From Parelaphostrongylus tenuis (taxonomy: Eukaryota > Nematoda > Chromadorea > Rhabditida > Metastrongylidae), in NCBI GenBank assembly GCA_019055375.1, contig JAHQIW010007340.1:354351-418350 (forward strand): a stretch of DNA of 64,000 nt. The letters run 5' to 3'. Shown piece by piece: positions 35,312 through 47,090 of this stretch (position 1 is the first letter of the stretch; the number at the start of each line of letters is the position of its first letter). The notes under the pieces were generated by a model. That model was not told the DNA's origin, made no database searches, and saw nothing but the letters and a program-made list of their open reading frames with translations. The position numbers and the translations under genes were made by a program.

Positions 35312-38300
35312 GTGAGTTTTTGAGGATTTTCTTTTTTAACCGGGAAACCTCTGACGAAATCTAGTCTGTGATTACTTCGTAATGTGTGACTACGTAGAAT
35401 TATCTAATTGCATTCCTAAAAATTCTAATAGCACCTGCGTGACGGACAGAGTGAAGGATAATCGCTTTTTTAGAAGAACATGCTCACGGTATGAGCTTAT
35501 ACATGGCTCATAAACATACTAGTGTATTCAGAAATCTCTATATAATTTGCAAAGTTGTTCCGTTTGCACTCGCTTTAAGAATAATTCTTTTTATTGCTAA
35601 GTTATTGAATACTTTCAAATATCTTTATATTTGACTGTTATCAAAGACCTCGCTTAGAATTAATGCATCTTGACAGCGTATTCTAAGACTTTCTTGAGAT
35701 TGTCACAAAAAAATTGCCGAAGAACATGTTAGACTGTCGCGTGTCAAGTGAAAACTCACTTTGCCCACGGTAAATCTACCTTTGCACACAACACTGTAAC
35801 ATGTTCGTCGACGAATACTTTTTAGGGGGGTTCTCCCTGGAAAGCAATTGGCTCAGACGAAAGGCAACGTGAATTTGGCGAGGCTGCAAGGCCGAAACAC
35901 GCGTATTGCACTTTATAAGTGCCATAACAGACCTCATGAAAGTATTCAAACATGCTGTCAAATATCGTCAAATACCTCTAATCATAAGGATAACGGAGAA
36001 GCACTCATAGTCACTCAGTCCACAAGCTATTCACCAAGCATTCGGCTCCATGAAGCATCGGTAAAGGTGACTGAATGCATATCTGACTTTTGCTATAATC
36101 CGCAGTGACAAACCGGTTATCGATTCAGTGCTACTAATCTTCCAGACAACATTAATACTCATCTATTGACCAATGAGCGTGGAAGGCTTGGCAGACACCA
36201 GGCGTAGGATCGAATCAGCAGCCATGTGTGATGCGGAGCACATCCACTCATTGCGCCACACGTGTCTTCGCTCTACATAATTGATTTGATATAAACTGTA
36301 CTTTTGACAAAACTCATCGATCAGAAATCGGATGCCGAAGCAGTAATCTCGATAAACTCACAAACTGTCTTCCTTCCAAATGTTTATCTCCCAAAACGCT
36401 TGCGGTCCTATTGCGAATTGAAGGTATTCCTGATGTCGGACTGTGATGTTCAGTGGGTGTATATCCTCCCACCACGCTACCTAGCTAAGGCGTAGTGCAA
36501 CGTTTCTACTCGGGAGCGGATTATTTTAGCAATCACTATAGCCTTGGTGCTAACTAGTCACAAGGTGACAAATCTCCTGACTAGAAGAGCCGATGACTGT
36601 ATAGTGAGTTGATAAGCTAAAATCCTACTAAACTGACCTAGAGAGTACATGGAACAAAAAATGGCTGAACCAGCAATATTTATACTCAGTACTCCGTACT
36701 CTGCGTGTCCCAACGTTGTGCGATGAGAGGACCAGTTGAGAGGTAACCAACTCTCGAGTCTACCTTATGCGGCGCCAGGAATCGGAAGAAGCGAACAGGT
36801 ACAAGGCACACCGCGTAAATTCTTTTTACTTCACACTTGCAGCACAAGAACGGCATCCTTGATGATCTATACACTTTATTTGAGGTTGGAAGAGGAAGCC
36901 GCCAATGGACATGGGAGTCTCCTAACGATAGGACTCATGTAAAAATCGATCATATTCTTACAAACAGAAGAGCATGCCTCTTTTACACCTTTTTGGTACC
37001 TGGTCTGGTTTGTGCGGGAGCAGTTGATCGTCTTCCACTTCGAAGATTCGTCTCAGCCATAGGTGGAATAAAGTGCAATTATCGCACAAGAGAAGCGAAG
37101 CAAGTCGTATATGACGAGCATGTTATCAGTGAGATTCTCACTCATATCACTGGAAGTTGAAGAGCTGAGTAAAGACTGTTAGCTGATTGTTGTTGGACTT
37201 GAACCTCTGCCGTAACATCAGTTCTTCAAACAAAAAGTTCAGATCGTAATTCCATTACAGTTAAGGAGTTTTCTAAAAAGCGAAGTTACTCGAAGCTAGA
37301 TTCTTCTGTAACACGCCTATTTGAGTTGATAATAAATGCCGGCTGTAGAACATTTTTACTAGAAAATTTACAACGGTTTAGGCAAAAAAATATTGTTAGC
37401 AGCTTCAGCATTCTGAAGAAATGCCCGTTCAAATTCCTGGAGTTACTACGTACTACTCTCTGTACCGATGAAAGGCTATAATCAGCACTGCTTACTGCCA
37501 TGATATCGACTTGATGAGAGAAAACTTCTGTACCAGTATTTTGCGTTTCACAACCCCCGGCTCAGATATCGAAGATCCCACTGGCGACAAACTATTTGCG
37601 ATTTTGCCCCGTGAAGTTCAAGGTGCGATGGAAGGCATGAAAAAAGACACAGCTTCAAGAGCCGAAACTATTCCCGTTGAAATCCTTAAAGCTGTGAGCC
37701 TCAAATTATGCGTACTTTTCGGAGCCACATGCATTATACCTTCGGAAAGAAGAAATCTTAAATAATTAACGACATCACGCATTGTCAAACTACTTTAGAA
37801 TTGTGACAGAAGGAACCATTGTATTTACTGTTGAATGTGCTTGATGAGTGCACTCTACAAACTATTCACGAAGATTATCCTTCTTAGCAATTCGAGGATC
37901 TTGGATTAGTCACATCCAGTTGGACAAGCAAAATTGCAACACATATTCTGCAGCATAAACCACATCCAACCTCATCACGGATTATTAACTTTTATCGAAA
38001 GTACTATGTGTCTCTTCTCGTAGCCTCTGTTGACTACGAGAAAGCGCTTGCAGCGTCGAATCAGATGCAATTCTATCAGCCACGGTAGAGTTCAGCTACG
38101 ACTAAATTGCATGCAAATTTATGCTTTTTGTCCTCACCCTCATCAGAGCATAGGAAAAGGGGTTTCACAAAGGCAACACAGTCTCGCTAAAGCTAATCAG
38201 TGCCGCTGTGCGGTTGATAACGAAACTCTTGATTGTGACGAAGAGGTCATACAAATTGACGGAAATTTCCATCTAATTTTTTTGCCAATGATATCATTGG

Positions 38301-41300
38301 TATATAGTTTTGAGAAGGTTTTAGAAGCCTTTTCGATGTTTGGTTAGATTCGATAGTGCAAAATTACACTAATGAAGGCGAAACCACCAAATGTCTGACT
38401 ATGTGTTACCACGGGTTAAGGTAGCCAAACCTCAAAGAGACAACTAAGATCTAAAAGCAAAGACCGTGTATGATTGTTTCAACGATGAATGTAGCAGATC
38501 ATAAAAGGCATAATATTCTCATATCAATCACAGGTAATCGACTTTAGATAACTGCGTGATAATTCCACATGACTACAAGTTGTCATTTTTCAACATTCAG
38601 GCCCATGATAGGCGGAAATGGCCAAGAAAATTGGCGCTGATGATCGCGAAATCGCCAAAACATAAGTGTCTGCCGATCTGTTGCCACGTATGAATGAATG
38701 TAATCAGGCCTTGACATGAGGACCAAAATCATTCTCTAAAAATATAAAAATGTTTCAACGATGTTTGTAGTGAACAGCCAATTCAGAAAGATACTGTTAT
38801 TCTTTCGAGAAGCACCAGCGAAGCGGAGACCGTACTCAGTAAATCCAGCGAATGGCACTACGCATATGTAGCATTCCACCCAGTTCGTAAAAAGTCTATG
38901 AAGTGAAAACTAACTATACTCTGATTACATATACCACATCATGCATGTGCTTTGTACTTCTGATAAGCATAAAGAGCAGTACAAAGAAGATGTTCGACAG
39001 TAGAAACAGATAAGCAAGGGCAACATCTGACTCTCTCAAAAGTTGGCCGACTATCTCAAGGACTCCAAACTCCGTACTAATTTTTCGATTCAACGCCCTT
39101 CTAGCGAGCTGTTATTCAGTAAGGATGCTGGCTAATACTTCAACTACGCTAAGAAATCTTCACAACACTTAGAGATTGCTTGGACGACATCTCTTGAAAT
39201 AAACCCTACCGTCAAAGCGTTTTACCTAGTTGCTCAGATCACATGAAGAAAGGTAGCGGGCATCTTTCTGCTTTATAACGCTGATTTGGATTTGATTAAA
39301 GCAGATATTTCTCTACCTGCTAAAATCGCCACAAAAAAAAAACAAAAATTGGTTAGTCAGAGGAGTTTGACATTGGATGCTGCACGAATTGAATCACCGC
39401 CTTGGCACGTGTCCACTGCGCTGTTCTATCGAAGAGGTGAATGTTAGAAGAGGGTGGACTATGAAATTCTATTCCAACAAGCAAACAAAAACATCTTTGA
39501 CCAACTGATCCTTTTGAATTGCTTAAGTGTCATCTGCTTGAAAGATGCTACAAAAACTAAGCAGAGACCGATAATCCCTCTGTAAACTTCTTTATGACCT
39601 AAACTTCACAATTATAAGCGAGAGCAATGCAAAAATTTGTCTTAAATCTAAAAAATGCGTAATCTTCATCAGAGCAGTAATTCTGCAGGAAATCTAACTT
39701 TCTTTTCGAGTACTTTCTTGAGACCACAGCTCAAATTTCAATATGCCAAATAATCATTTTTGAGTCACGCATGTCATGCGGTCTGTAAAAATGGGCGGGC
39801 TTATAGAGCCCGGTACTTGTATAGGTTAAATTATAGAGCCCGATATTTCTAAGTATAGGCTAAATTTTTTTATCAATTTCAAAACAGCAAGAAATATGAC
39901 AAATTCAGTGACTAACGACACCCTCACATTCAATGGATTAAGTCAATATAATGACAAGCGTAAACTAATAAATTCCATCCAGATGGGAGTGCTTGGGCTG
40001 ATCTCAAACGGCGTTGCTGTACTGGCCATACGATACAATCCAGCCATACGAAAATCATTTGCTCTGCTGTGCTTTCACGCAACTTATCGCCAATATGGGT
40101 GTTCTGCTGCTCTTCGTTTTTTGGATCACACCGATTACATTGCTGTAAATGTTTATAGTTTGTGATTCCATGAATTTCCATATAATTGGTTGTTTTATGC
40201 GTGAACTAAGTCGCATAGCAACTTATTTCTTTCAGGATTACGACGATAACAATACGTTTTTTTGCCAGTAAACATGACGGGCGAAGAAAAGTATTACATG
40301 TGAAATAGTTTAACGCAACTTAGATGGCGCCACAATAGTGACATGACGAACTATTGATTGTTACAATCGCAAGTAAAAACTAATTTATGAATCCATTTTA
40401 CCTGAGAAAATGTTTCATAGTCTAAATACCCTCAGTTAAATACATCTGTAGTGCTTAAAAAAGTATCAAATTTCATTTTGATCGAAAACTTGAGGATGAA
40501 GCCTGATAAAAATGTAGTATGTTTGAGCTGATAGGTCTAGTGGTATGCAGGCCCCTGCTTCTTCCTATTAGAACTCAGTACTACCCTCCATCGGTTTTTA
40601 TCCTTATCAGATTATATCATTTTGAGCAGGTTTATTCAAAAAAAAGCGGTCGATAAAAGAGGTATGATAAAGACTGGATCAACTTTTACTTTAATTCTTC
40701 GAAACTGGATATTTTGAATTTTTAATGTATGTTCAGTAACAGCGAGTTATCGACAGAACTGATAGGCGAGCGGTTCAGCATGGCGCTTTCCATGTTGTGG
40801 TATGTATGCATCTACTGTCACCTCTTCATTGCCTTCCACAGAGTCATCGTCGTCACATTTCCGTTTCACGTTGCCAGTTTACTGACCATAAGAAACACCT
40901 CCTTTGTGGTTCTGTTCTGCTGGATGCTGAGTTTCTTCCACGTAATTCCGTACTTTTGGAGTGAGTTGTGTTATTTTTTAACTGATGAGATTATGGTAGA
41001 AAGTTTGGACACCAGCTGGTGCTACAATGGGAAACATTCACATTGAGGACCACTTACACATTTGCTTTCAAAGTAGTAAGGGAATAAAGAGGCCGCTGCT
41101 GATCTATTGCTCAACAAAAATCATGAGATTGACGGTAATGAGCATGCACTTCCATTCACTTGAATCAAGCATTTGAATATTATGCACCATCAGCGCTCTC
41201 CGACCTTACAGGCAAGTTTGGTAGTAAATGTCGATCTTGGAGTAAGAACGTCTTGGTTAGCTATCAACGCCAATATAAACCGTCCGAGGCAGAAAACCGT

Positions 41301-44300
41301 TCCAAAAATTGCACTCGATGCGCTCGTCCTTTTCAACACATCCGCTAAATTTTATTGCCACGGTGAGTGGCCAAGTAATAGGTTGTAGAAAAAGTTCTGC
41401 TTTATTGCATGACAACATGTTTCTGTAAATTATTTTGTGAGAATTTGAGCTCATCAGAAGGCTCATTTTCTTAAGAAGCGAACGACATATTATTTGCCCA
41501 CGTAGCCCTCAAATTGGACTGTCCCAGGAAGAGATTCGTTTCCTGCTCCACATCCACTACAAAGCAGGTATCGACGCTTGTGAAATCTTCAGGGTGCATG
41601 GTGACGACATTTGAGATGTTAGTATAGCTCAGCGTTGGTTCAGGACACTAAGTTAAAAACCGACTAATCAGCAAGAAGAATGGAACATTCATGAGAAGTC
41701 GATTGCCAAGTAGTCGTCAATCGAAATGAAAATATCCATCGATGAATAGGGGATGTTGTCTGACGAGTTTGACTGTGATGCAATGAAGATTTGGCGCATT
41801 CTCTAAGAGACCGACAAACAGTGCTTGCAACTCACAGTTTACAGTAAACAGTTCAGCTCAGAAAGAAAAATTAGTGCATTTTTTCTAAGCATTTTGGAAA
41901 TGTGACGGCAGCAACCTATTGTGAAGGATAAAGGATAAAGCTCTCAGCGCTGACCAATCCCTGAGGACGCCATTCAATTGTCTTCAATTTTCAATTTCGC
42001 CTGAGGTGATTCAATGCATATCTGACCTTATAATGAATCGCGATGAGGTCCCGCTGAATCGAGTCAGTGTTACTTATCCTCCTTAGACAAATCTCAGACC
42101 AGTTTGGTACCAATTTACCGACCCCGGAGGGATGGATGGTTTGGTGATGCGCGACACAGTGCACCGCTAATCATTGCACCACCTGCGCTCTGACTTATTA
42201 TATTTCACAAGATTCAAAGTGACTGCATATAGTCAACTTCTTATGCAGAGAACGTTATATCTTCACTCATTTTATGAAGTGTAAAATGTCCAGTACCTCA
42301 ATTACAAGCATGTTGCAATGTGACTTTTGTACGTATTTTGGGTAAGTTCATTTCCTCACCACATGACTATTATCGTTCAGCCGAGAGTTGCTTCATCTTC
42401 TTCGACACTGTGACTTGGGTATGGGCGAGTTCCGACACACCGTGCAGTTATATCATTTCCGTCTACGTCGAGTTCTACGCTATTCTAGCCATTTTGATCA
42501 CAATTTTTCTATTCGACTGCATTACGTTAATCTCACTGAGAATCAAACGTAAGGTAAGTGACAGTTAAGTTGACTGTGATCTTCCATCACACTTGTTCCC
42601 GCTGCTTGTCCAGTGACTAGTGTGGGCGCAAGTAAAATCTTAATTTGTTCCGATCGAGTGCACAACTAGCTCAGTGTGTTCTGTTTGATCTAGGGTCTTA
42701 CTGAGCATCATCTCTTTCTTCTAGGGCTTTTATGAGCCTGATTATCGAATTGGTGACCTCTCCTTTGTGTAAGTGAATTTCAAAAAATGCTTGCAGGTCT
42801 CACCCGTCGGTTGTCGGTCAAAAACATCGCTTGTACGGTTAACATAATTTCTCACATTCTAGGTTCACTGTGACGTCTCGCATGCTTGATTACTGGCATA
42901 AGTAAGAGCTTCATAATCCCTTTTTCAAAGGTGATTTGCCCAGTACTACCAACATCGCACTCTGAAATATGTTCGATAACGCGAAGTGTTTCTTATATTG
43001 TTAACATAACACTCAATATTCCTGAGCATACAAAAGGGAAGGAAGAATTGGAGTCAGAAATCTGGGCACAGGTCGGGTTGTTCCAGCGCAAAGCACTACA
43101 TCGCTAACGCTCTCAAATGATTCACAAATCGCTCTCATCTTTCTGCATGACTATTGAGATAAATCATTCGTTAGGTGACTATACTGATTCGAATGAACAA
43201 AGTTGGAGCACTCAGATATATTTATTCTACTGAGCTTGAATCAGGTATAGGAGTCATTGTTTTCTTACACTCTTCCGCCACAAAGATCTTTAAGTTACTC
43301 ACGTGTTGCCTCTGCCCCTTTTTGAGGATATCGTCTTTTACATCAATGTCTTAGAATGTCTTCTTTTTGGAATTATTTTGAATGTCTTAGAATACTTGTC
43401 GAAACGATTCTTTTCGAAACCTCGAAGGCAGCCGAGCTAAGGCATCATCTTATGGTCTTCTAATACCTCTCTAAATACCTTTGTGTACTAAATTCGAACG
43501 CTCTCATTACGCAGAGCTTCCAGACCGCCTATGTTTCAATAATATTAAGAGTTTTCTTCTGGAGAAAATTGAGGCCATGGGATAGGGAAAGCGAAGCGAT
43601 TAATGATGCAAATTGTTAGCATACAAGGCGCTGATTCGATCCTCTGCGCCGACATTATTGCTTTAATGTCATATTTCCTTTTGAAGCCTAGTTTACCAGA
43701 TAAGATCCGACAATCTCTGCTGCGTACGCAAATAGCAACGAGCGCGCTGAGTGACATGGCAACCGTGGTACTTGGATTGTACCATAATCTTGTCAGGTTT
43801 TCAATATAACCATAGATCTTCTTTGAAGTCTAGGTAAAGCTAAAATCAGGCGAGTTTCTTTCTTTTAAATCCGATAAAATGTGTTAATGGAATGAAATTT
43901 CATGGTCTCAATGGTATCCACAGTGCTGCCGTTCGACGAAATAGACTCAAAATGGAAATTCGCTTCTTTAAACAGGTGAAAAAGTTCAAGCATCACCAGA
44001 TCGATTCATACTACTTGAGAGTTTCTTAGAAAGCTCTCGAAAGACTCCTCATATCTATTACAGGCACTGTGTCAAAGCGCGCTATTTATTTGCGCAGTAA
44101 GTAGCTTCCAGTGTATTTCTCCCCTTCTCAGCAACCAGTGGGGCATATTCTTCACAAACACATTCGTATGGCAACTAAGTCATGTATTGGATGGGTAAGT
44201 GTTATATTAACCTCAAAAACGTGTTTTGTATGCCAAAATTGATAAACAGAGTCCACTTGAGTTTAGAAAATCCGAAATTTGAAGGCATGAGATAGGATGA

Positions 44301-44830
44301 AAGGCTAAGCGAGACTGATATGCATGCACGTTAGCACATTTCCAGCTGTTTAATACAGCAGTTTCTATTCCTGCTTATAGATCAAAATCATTTCTATCAT
44401 GATTTTTTTTTCTCAATATGTTGATTTTTTAGTCTGAGAAAGCGAAAATGTTTCACAAACTTGTCTTGCGCTATCCAAAACAAAAATTTGTGCCTTTAAT
44501 TCTTTGGGCCAACCACATTAGCCAAGATTGTCCACCTGTATTCTCCTAGCCTTCAAAAGTTTATCCTTGATCTGACTTGATAGCCTTCCTAGGTGGAAAC
44601 TAATCACTCAAAAATGCTTGAAAGTTCAGTATTTTATAGTACTAATTAATTTACAGGCTAATTATTGCACTGTTCCACTTTCGCTCCTCCTATCTTGGTA
44701 ACATAGTTTCATGGAAAAAGCAGCCAACGGTAAGCAGCTTTATGAAAATGTCTGCACGTTGTGACTTTTACTTGGCTACCTGTACTTCATCAGATTTTGA
44801 TCATTTCAGGTGATCCATGTTCTCCCATAG
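35240..44830 (+). CDS. srx-like chemoreceptor copy C, near-intact (one 1-nt frameshift)
   Basis: Best preserved receptor of the array. Eight exons with consistent phases add up to 982 nt; removing one T gives 981 nt and a 326-residue protein, the usual Srx size. Exon 1 gives residues 1-24. Exon 2 holds TM1-TM2 (about 25-78). Exon 3 holds TM3-TM4 (78-152), with CHLFIAFHRV where the paralogs have SHLAIALNRF, so the conserved Asn of the NR motif is His here. Exon 4 is TM5 (153-210) and starts with ESCFIFFD and SSDTPC. Exon 5 is a basic third loop ending RLKMEIRFFKQ. Exon 6 holds TM6-TM7 with FVWQLSHVLDG. Exons 7-8 are the tail, ending VIHVLP. The flaw is an extra T in the run at 40073-40075 in TM2; without it the frame reads CFTQLIANMG as in copies B and D. 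It is either an assembly or read error or the first step of decay. Pfam family: 7TM_GPCR_Srx, by inspection. Confidence 0.8.
35810..35975 (+). mobile_element. fold-back MITE family 2, single arm
   Basis: AGGCCGAAACACGCGTATTG, CACTTTATAAGTGCCATAAC, then ATTCAAACATGCTGTCAA. Confidence 0.6.
35990..36270 (-). mobile_element. tRNA-derived SINE
   Basis: GACTGAATGCATATCTGAC, ATTCAGTGCTACTAATCTTC and CATTGCGCCACACGTGTCTT, the last being the inverse of the box A side. Confidence 0.65.
36700..38360 (+). mobile_element. RTE-type LINE relic (endonuclease end to reverse transcriptase)
   Basis: RTE-type segments appear in order in drifting frames: WTWESPNDRTHVKIDHILTN at 36906-36965 (end of the APE-type endonuclease domain); a finger-domain segment at 37511-37765 with ILPREVQGAMEGMKKDTA; ALYKLFTKIIL near 37840; IGKGVSQ near 38150 (the G.RQG box decayed); and FANDII near 38285 for the FADD box. 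Stops and frameshifts throughout. Located in intron 1 of copy C. Confidence 0.75.
38700..39650 (+). mobile_element. ~940-bp dispersed repeat, + copy
   Basis: Nearly the full length recurs in reverse at 53775-54705, for example TTTGTACTTCTGATAAGCAT and GAAACAGATAAGCAAGGGCA. A stretch at about 39240-39340 (HMKKGSGHLSAL then IKADISLPAK) hints at a mariner-like HTH linker, so it may be a decayed DNA transposon. Copy C carries it in intron 1. Confidence 0.6.
39705..39850 (-). mobile_element. fold-back MITE family 1, single arm
   Basis: TTCGAGTACTTTCTTGAGAC, ATATGCCAAATAATC and GAGTCACGCATGTCATG. Ends at a short direct repeat of TATAGAGCCCGGTA-like sequence. Confidence 0.65.
39983..40144 (+). CDS. 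srx copy C exon 2 (TM1-TM2, frameshifted)
   Basis: Acceptor CAG then MGVLGLISNG; donor GTAAAT. 162 nt against 161 nt in copies B and D. The extra T lies in 40073-40075 and shifts the frame in the middle of TM2. An in-frame upstream ATG at 39896 exists, but that extension is not conserved in copy D, where a TAG precedes the exon, so the exon is taken to start at the acceptor. Confidence 0.8.
40737..40960 (+). CDS. srx copy C exon 3 (TM3-TM4)
   Basis: 224 nt, the same length as in copy B. Runs from NSELSTELIGERF through the TM3 end motif CHLFIAFHRV to the TM4 signature SFFHVIPYFW, then A and a GTGAGT donor. Phases 2 in and 1 out match the other copies. Confidence 0.88.
41500..41890 (+). mobile_element. 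mariner-like relic, first HTH
   Basis: LSQEEIRFLLHIHYKAGIDA then SIAQRWFRTL, matching the first helix-turn-helix of mariner transposases (...IR.LLLY.FK.G..A..... S..TAQRWFKRF). Later parts are unreadable. In intron 3 of copy C. Confidence 0.55.
41920..42200 (-). mobile_element. tRNA-derived SINE, nearly full length
   Basis: GGATAAAGCTCTCAGCGCTG to GGTGATTCAATGCATATCTG (tail), then TCCTTAGACAAATCTCAGAC and CATTGCACCACCTGCGCTC (head). Inverse orientation to 28640-28950. Confidence 0.7.
42381..42553 (+). CDS. srx copy C exon 4 (TM5)
   Basis: Acceptor TTCAG, then ESCFIFFD, SSDTPCSYI and a hydrophobic TM5 ending in SLRIKRK, then the donor GTAAGT. Copy D has the same 173-nt length. The DTPC motif is typical of the loop before TM5 in Srx receptors. 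Confidence 0.88.
42655..43115 (-). mobile_element. old RTE LINE 3' fragment in intron 4 of copy C
   Basis: ACTAGCTCAGTGTGTTCTG, ATCTAGGGTCTTACTGAGCA, TTCTTCTAGGGCTTTTATGA, and later TTCGATAACGCGAAGTG, all aligned with the minus-strand RTE tail at 48860-49215. Confidence 0.65.
43200..43840. other. intron 4 of copy C, no firm gene
   Basis: A frame at 43603-43809 (+) is open, but its N-terminal part lies over a tRNA-like segment (GCGAAGCGATTAATGATGC, GCTGATTCGATCC), so a SINE head is more likely than a gene. The minus-strand segments seen in introns 4 of B and D were not found here. Confidence 0.35.
43850..43975 (+). CDS. srx copy C exon 5 (third intracellular loop)
   Basis: Acceptor ATCAG at 43845-43849 is the only upstream AG found in phase; it gives 42 codons ending RNRLKMEIRFFKQ before GTGAAA. 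The 3' half is strongly conserved in copy B; the 5' half is not, so the acceptor is less certain than the donor. Confidence 0.6.
44064..44194 (+). CDS. srx copy C exon 6 (TM6-TM7)
   Basis: Acceptor TTACAG, then ALCQSALF (TM6), SNQWGIFFTNTF and WQLSHVLDG (TM7), donor GTAAGT. 131 nt, ending in phase 2 and completed by exon 7. Copy A shows the same exon from base 1 of the window. Confidence 0.85.
44657..44729 (+). CDS. srx copy C exon 7 (cytoplasmic tail)
   Basis: Acceptor TTACAG, 73 nt reading LIIALFHFRSSYLGN then a basic segment, donor GTAAGC. Equivalents: B 27497-27569 (intact), A 1547-1619 (acceptor lost, stop), D 61477-61548 (1-nt deletion). Confidence 0.8.
44810..44830 (+). CDS. srx copy C exon 8 (six-codon terminal exon)
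   Basis: Acceptor TTTCAG, then VIHVLP and TAG. The same mini-exon is found at 1713-1733 (VVHVLP), 27663-27680 (VHVLP) and 61641-61658 (VIHAL), each behind a good acceptor, which supports it as the true 3' end. Confidence 0.7.
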   Translation: MIHVLP

Positions 44831-45129
44831 GTGGTTGAACAAGCAGGCAAAAACGCTTTGTGTGTGAATGTAGCAGCAAAAATGTGAATGCGGGAAATGA
44901 AAAACTTGTCATCTTCATCATAATTTGTTGACAAATTTTCTGAGTGTCCATCGATTCCAAAGTTGTTATAAAACGATAAATTTTGTTTGCTTCAATTTAG
45001 CTGCATTACGACAACTGTTTTCCAATTTAGGTACTTTTCCGTTATCTTCACCCTGTTTGAGCCCATCGGTGAAAACGTATTTTTAGTTTTTATTCAAAGT
45101 GTGCATGGGCATTCGATATTTCAAATCAA

Positions 45130-45720
45130 GCGAGTTCAAATGATATATTTTATTTCTCAAATGGATTGTTTCTTGCACTGTAACAGTCGAAATAAAACTT
45201 TCTTTTAGATTTGAGGATTTCTACTCTGATAAAGTTTTCTTCATGAATAATTAGAATTTTTCGATATCACAGGATTCAGCAATTCTAGAAATGTATTTGA
45301 TTCGTGGAATGGACTTTTTATAGCTCTGTAACTCGGAGAAGAAGATTGGGCTTCACACGTCCGAATTATTGCTGCTATCCGTGCCCCTTTGGAAGTAAGG
45401 AGTTTTTTTTTTTATTTTCGGCTATTTAATATGTAGTATTGCAGCCTAATCAATAGTTCAAGTCTAGGCAAATTCAGCAATATATTTGGGCTCTGAAGAA
45501 AACCTTTTACTGCGCTGTCACAGCCAAAATAATATTATGTTTCACACATGGGTGTTTCCGCCCATCTTTCTTTGAATAGAGCACTTCCCTAGGACTTTTA
45601 TTAATCATTCGATAGGCTAAATTCTACCAAATCCAGTGATGCATTTGATTTTTTAAAAGGTCTTCTCAGTGAGCTGTAGCAGTCAAAAGAAAATTGGATG
45701 TTCACACAATGCAATAATGG
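45130..45720 (+). repeat. dispersed ~150-bp tandem unit, about three copies
   Basis: TTGCACTGTAACAGTCGAAA, TTTTATTAATCATTCGATAG and GAGCTGTAGCAGTCAAAAG match the 4780-5660 array. Confidence 0.55.
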
Positions 45721-47090
45721 CTCTAGTCCACCACGCACTGCCGGTATGGTGTGAGATTTTGTAACATTACCACCAGGCCAATGAGCTACCTCAACATTTG
45801 CTACATTAGCCAATTCATTGCACGTCAACTGCTTTCCAGCTGTCCTCTGCTTTCATCAAATCCACACTGAGCATTTTTGCTTCGCCACCTACCAAAAAAG
45901 AAGCCGTCGTGCTCCTACAAAAACAGGGCGTGTTACAAGCCAAACGGCAGTGGGGGAAGGGACATTGAATGGAAGTTCAGTTCACTTCACAAACTGTTTG
46001 TCAATGTTACAAATATAGGCGTCACCATAGGGTCAATAAGACGCAGAAACTAGTTCAAGAACACTCGTCTTCCTTCCGTTACTGTTTTCATTTCACTCAG
46101 AGTTGGACTCAAGAGCCAACGTCGATTTAATGGAACAAAAAGAATCCCGGTAGGAACCGCATCATAGTCATGGAGTGAAATAGCTATTTTTCCAAATCAC
46201 TCTCGGATTCAGTCAAAGTTTTCTGACCTCCTAAAAAGTGATCTTCATTGTATTGTGAATTTGCCAATCTTTGAATCACAGCTAATTATTTTCAACAAAT
46301 CTTTTTTTATTCAAAAAACCCACGAACGCGTAGAGACAATACCAGAGTATCAGAGACAATCCTGATATTCATTAAAGAAATCTACATTTGATTTGTGCCG
46401 CGGATGGATATTACACCTAGTACACACACCCAAGCCCGCAAGAGGTGCTCATCGAGTGCAAAACCTATTATCTTTTTGACTCTTACAGAGCTCTAAGAAG
46501 TCCTTTCTAAAAAGCAGATACACCGTTGAAATTGGTACGATTTGTCCTATCTAATGATTAAAACTTGTTTACGAAAAACTTCTCGGCGAGAAATGCTTGA
46601 ATGTTAAACAGAATTTTACTTCAGCTATTGCAGTGCTAAAATCGAGACATTTGAAAAATAAAATATATCGTCGATGCTTATATGATATTGGCTGTAGAAC
46701 GACTACCAGAATGCTTTGCAAAAGCAAAAACACACTTTCCTACCAGAGGCTCAAGCAGTGTGAAGATAATGGAAAGGTACCTTAGTTTACTAGAACCTCA
46801 TTTGCAAAGAACATAAGTTTACTAAGCATCTTAATTGTGGCGGCCCCACTATGAAATCAAATAATTAGTAAAACAACTTACAACTATTTCGATGCCGATA
46901 GGCAGGCTATGTTGATCAAACGAGTAGGACCTGAAAACCTACTAAAAGATTGTTAGCACGTAATTTGGTTTTTGACTCCCAAAAATTTCGTTTTCTAACA
47001 TAACCATCCGTGTGAAACATGAGATGACACCCCCACACATTGTCACCTTTCTTGGCACTTTATTATCCGCATTCGCAGTATTTTTTATTC
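45720..47090. other. intergenic after copy C, nothing recognised
   Basis: Includes the conserved 3' flank at about 46940-47000 (GTTAGCACGTAATTTGGTTT). No coding segment above chance. Confidence 0.35.

Noticed and set aside
39896..40165. Alternative start of receptor copy C at an ATG upstream of exon 2
   Set aside because: The extra N-terminus is not conserved; copy D has a TAG immediately before the exon, and all three copies have a conserved separate exon 1.
43603..43809. 68-codon + strand frame in intron 4 of copy C
   Set aside because: Its first part overlaps a tRNA-like segment, and there is no homolog in the introns of copies B and D.
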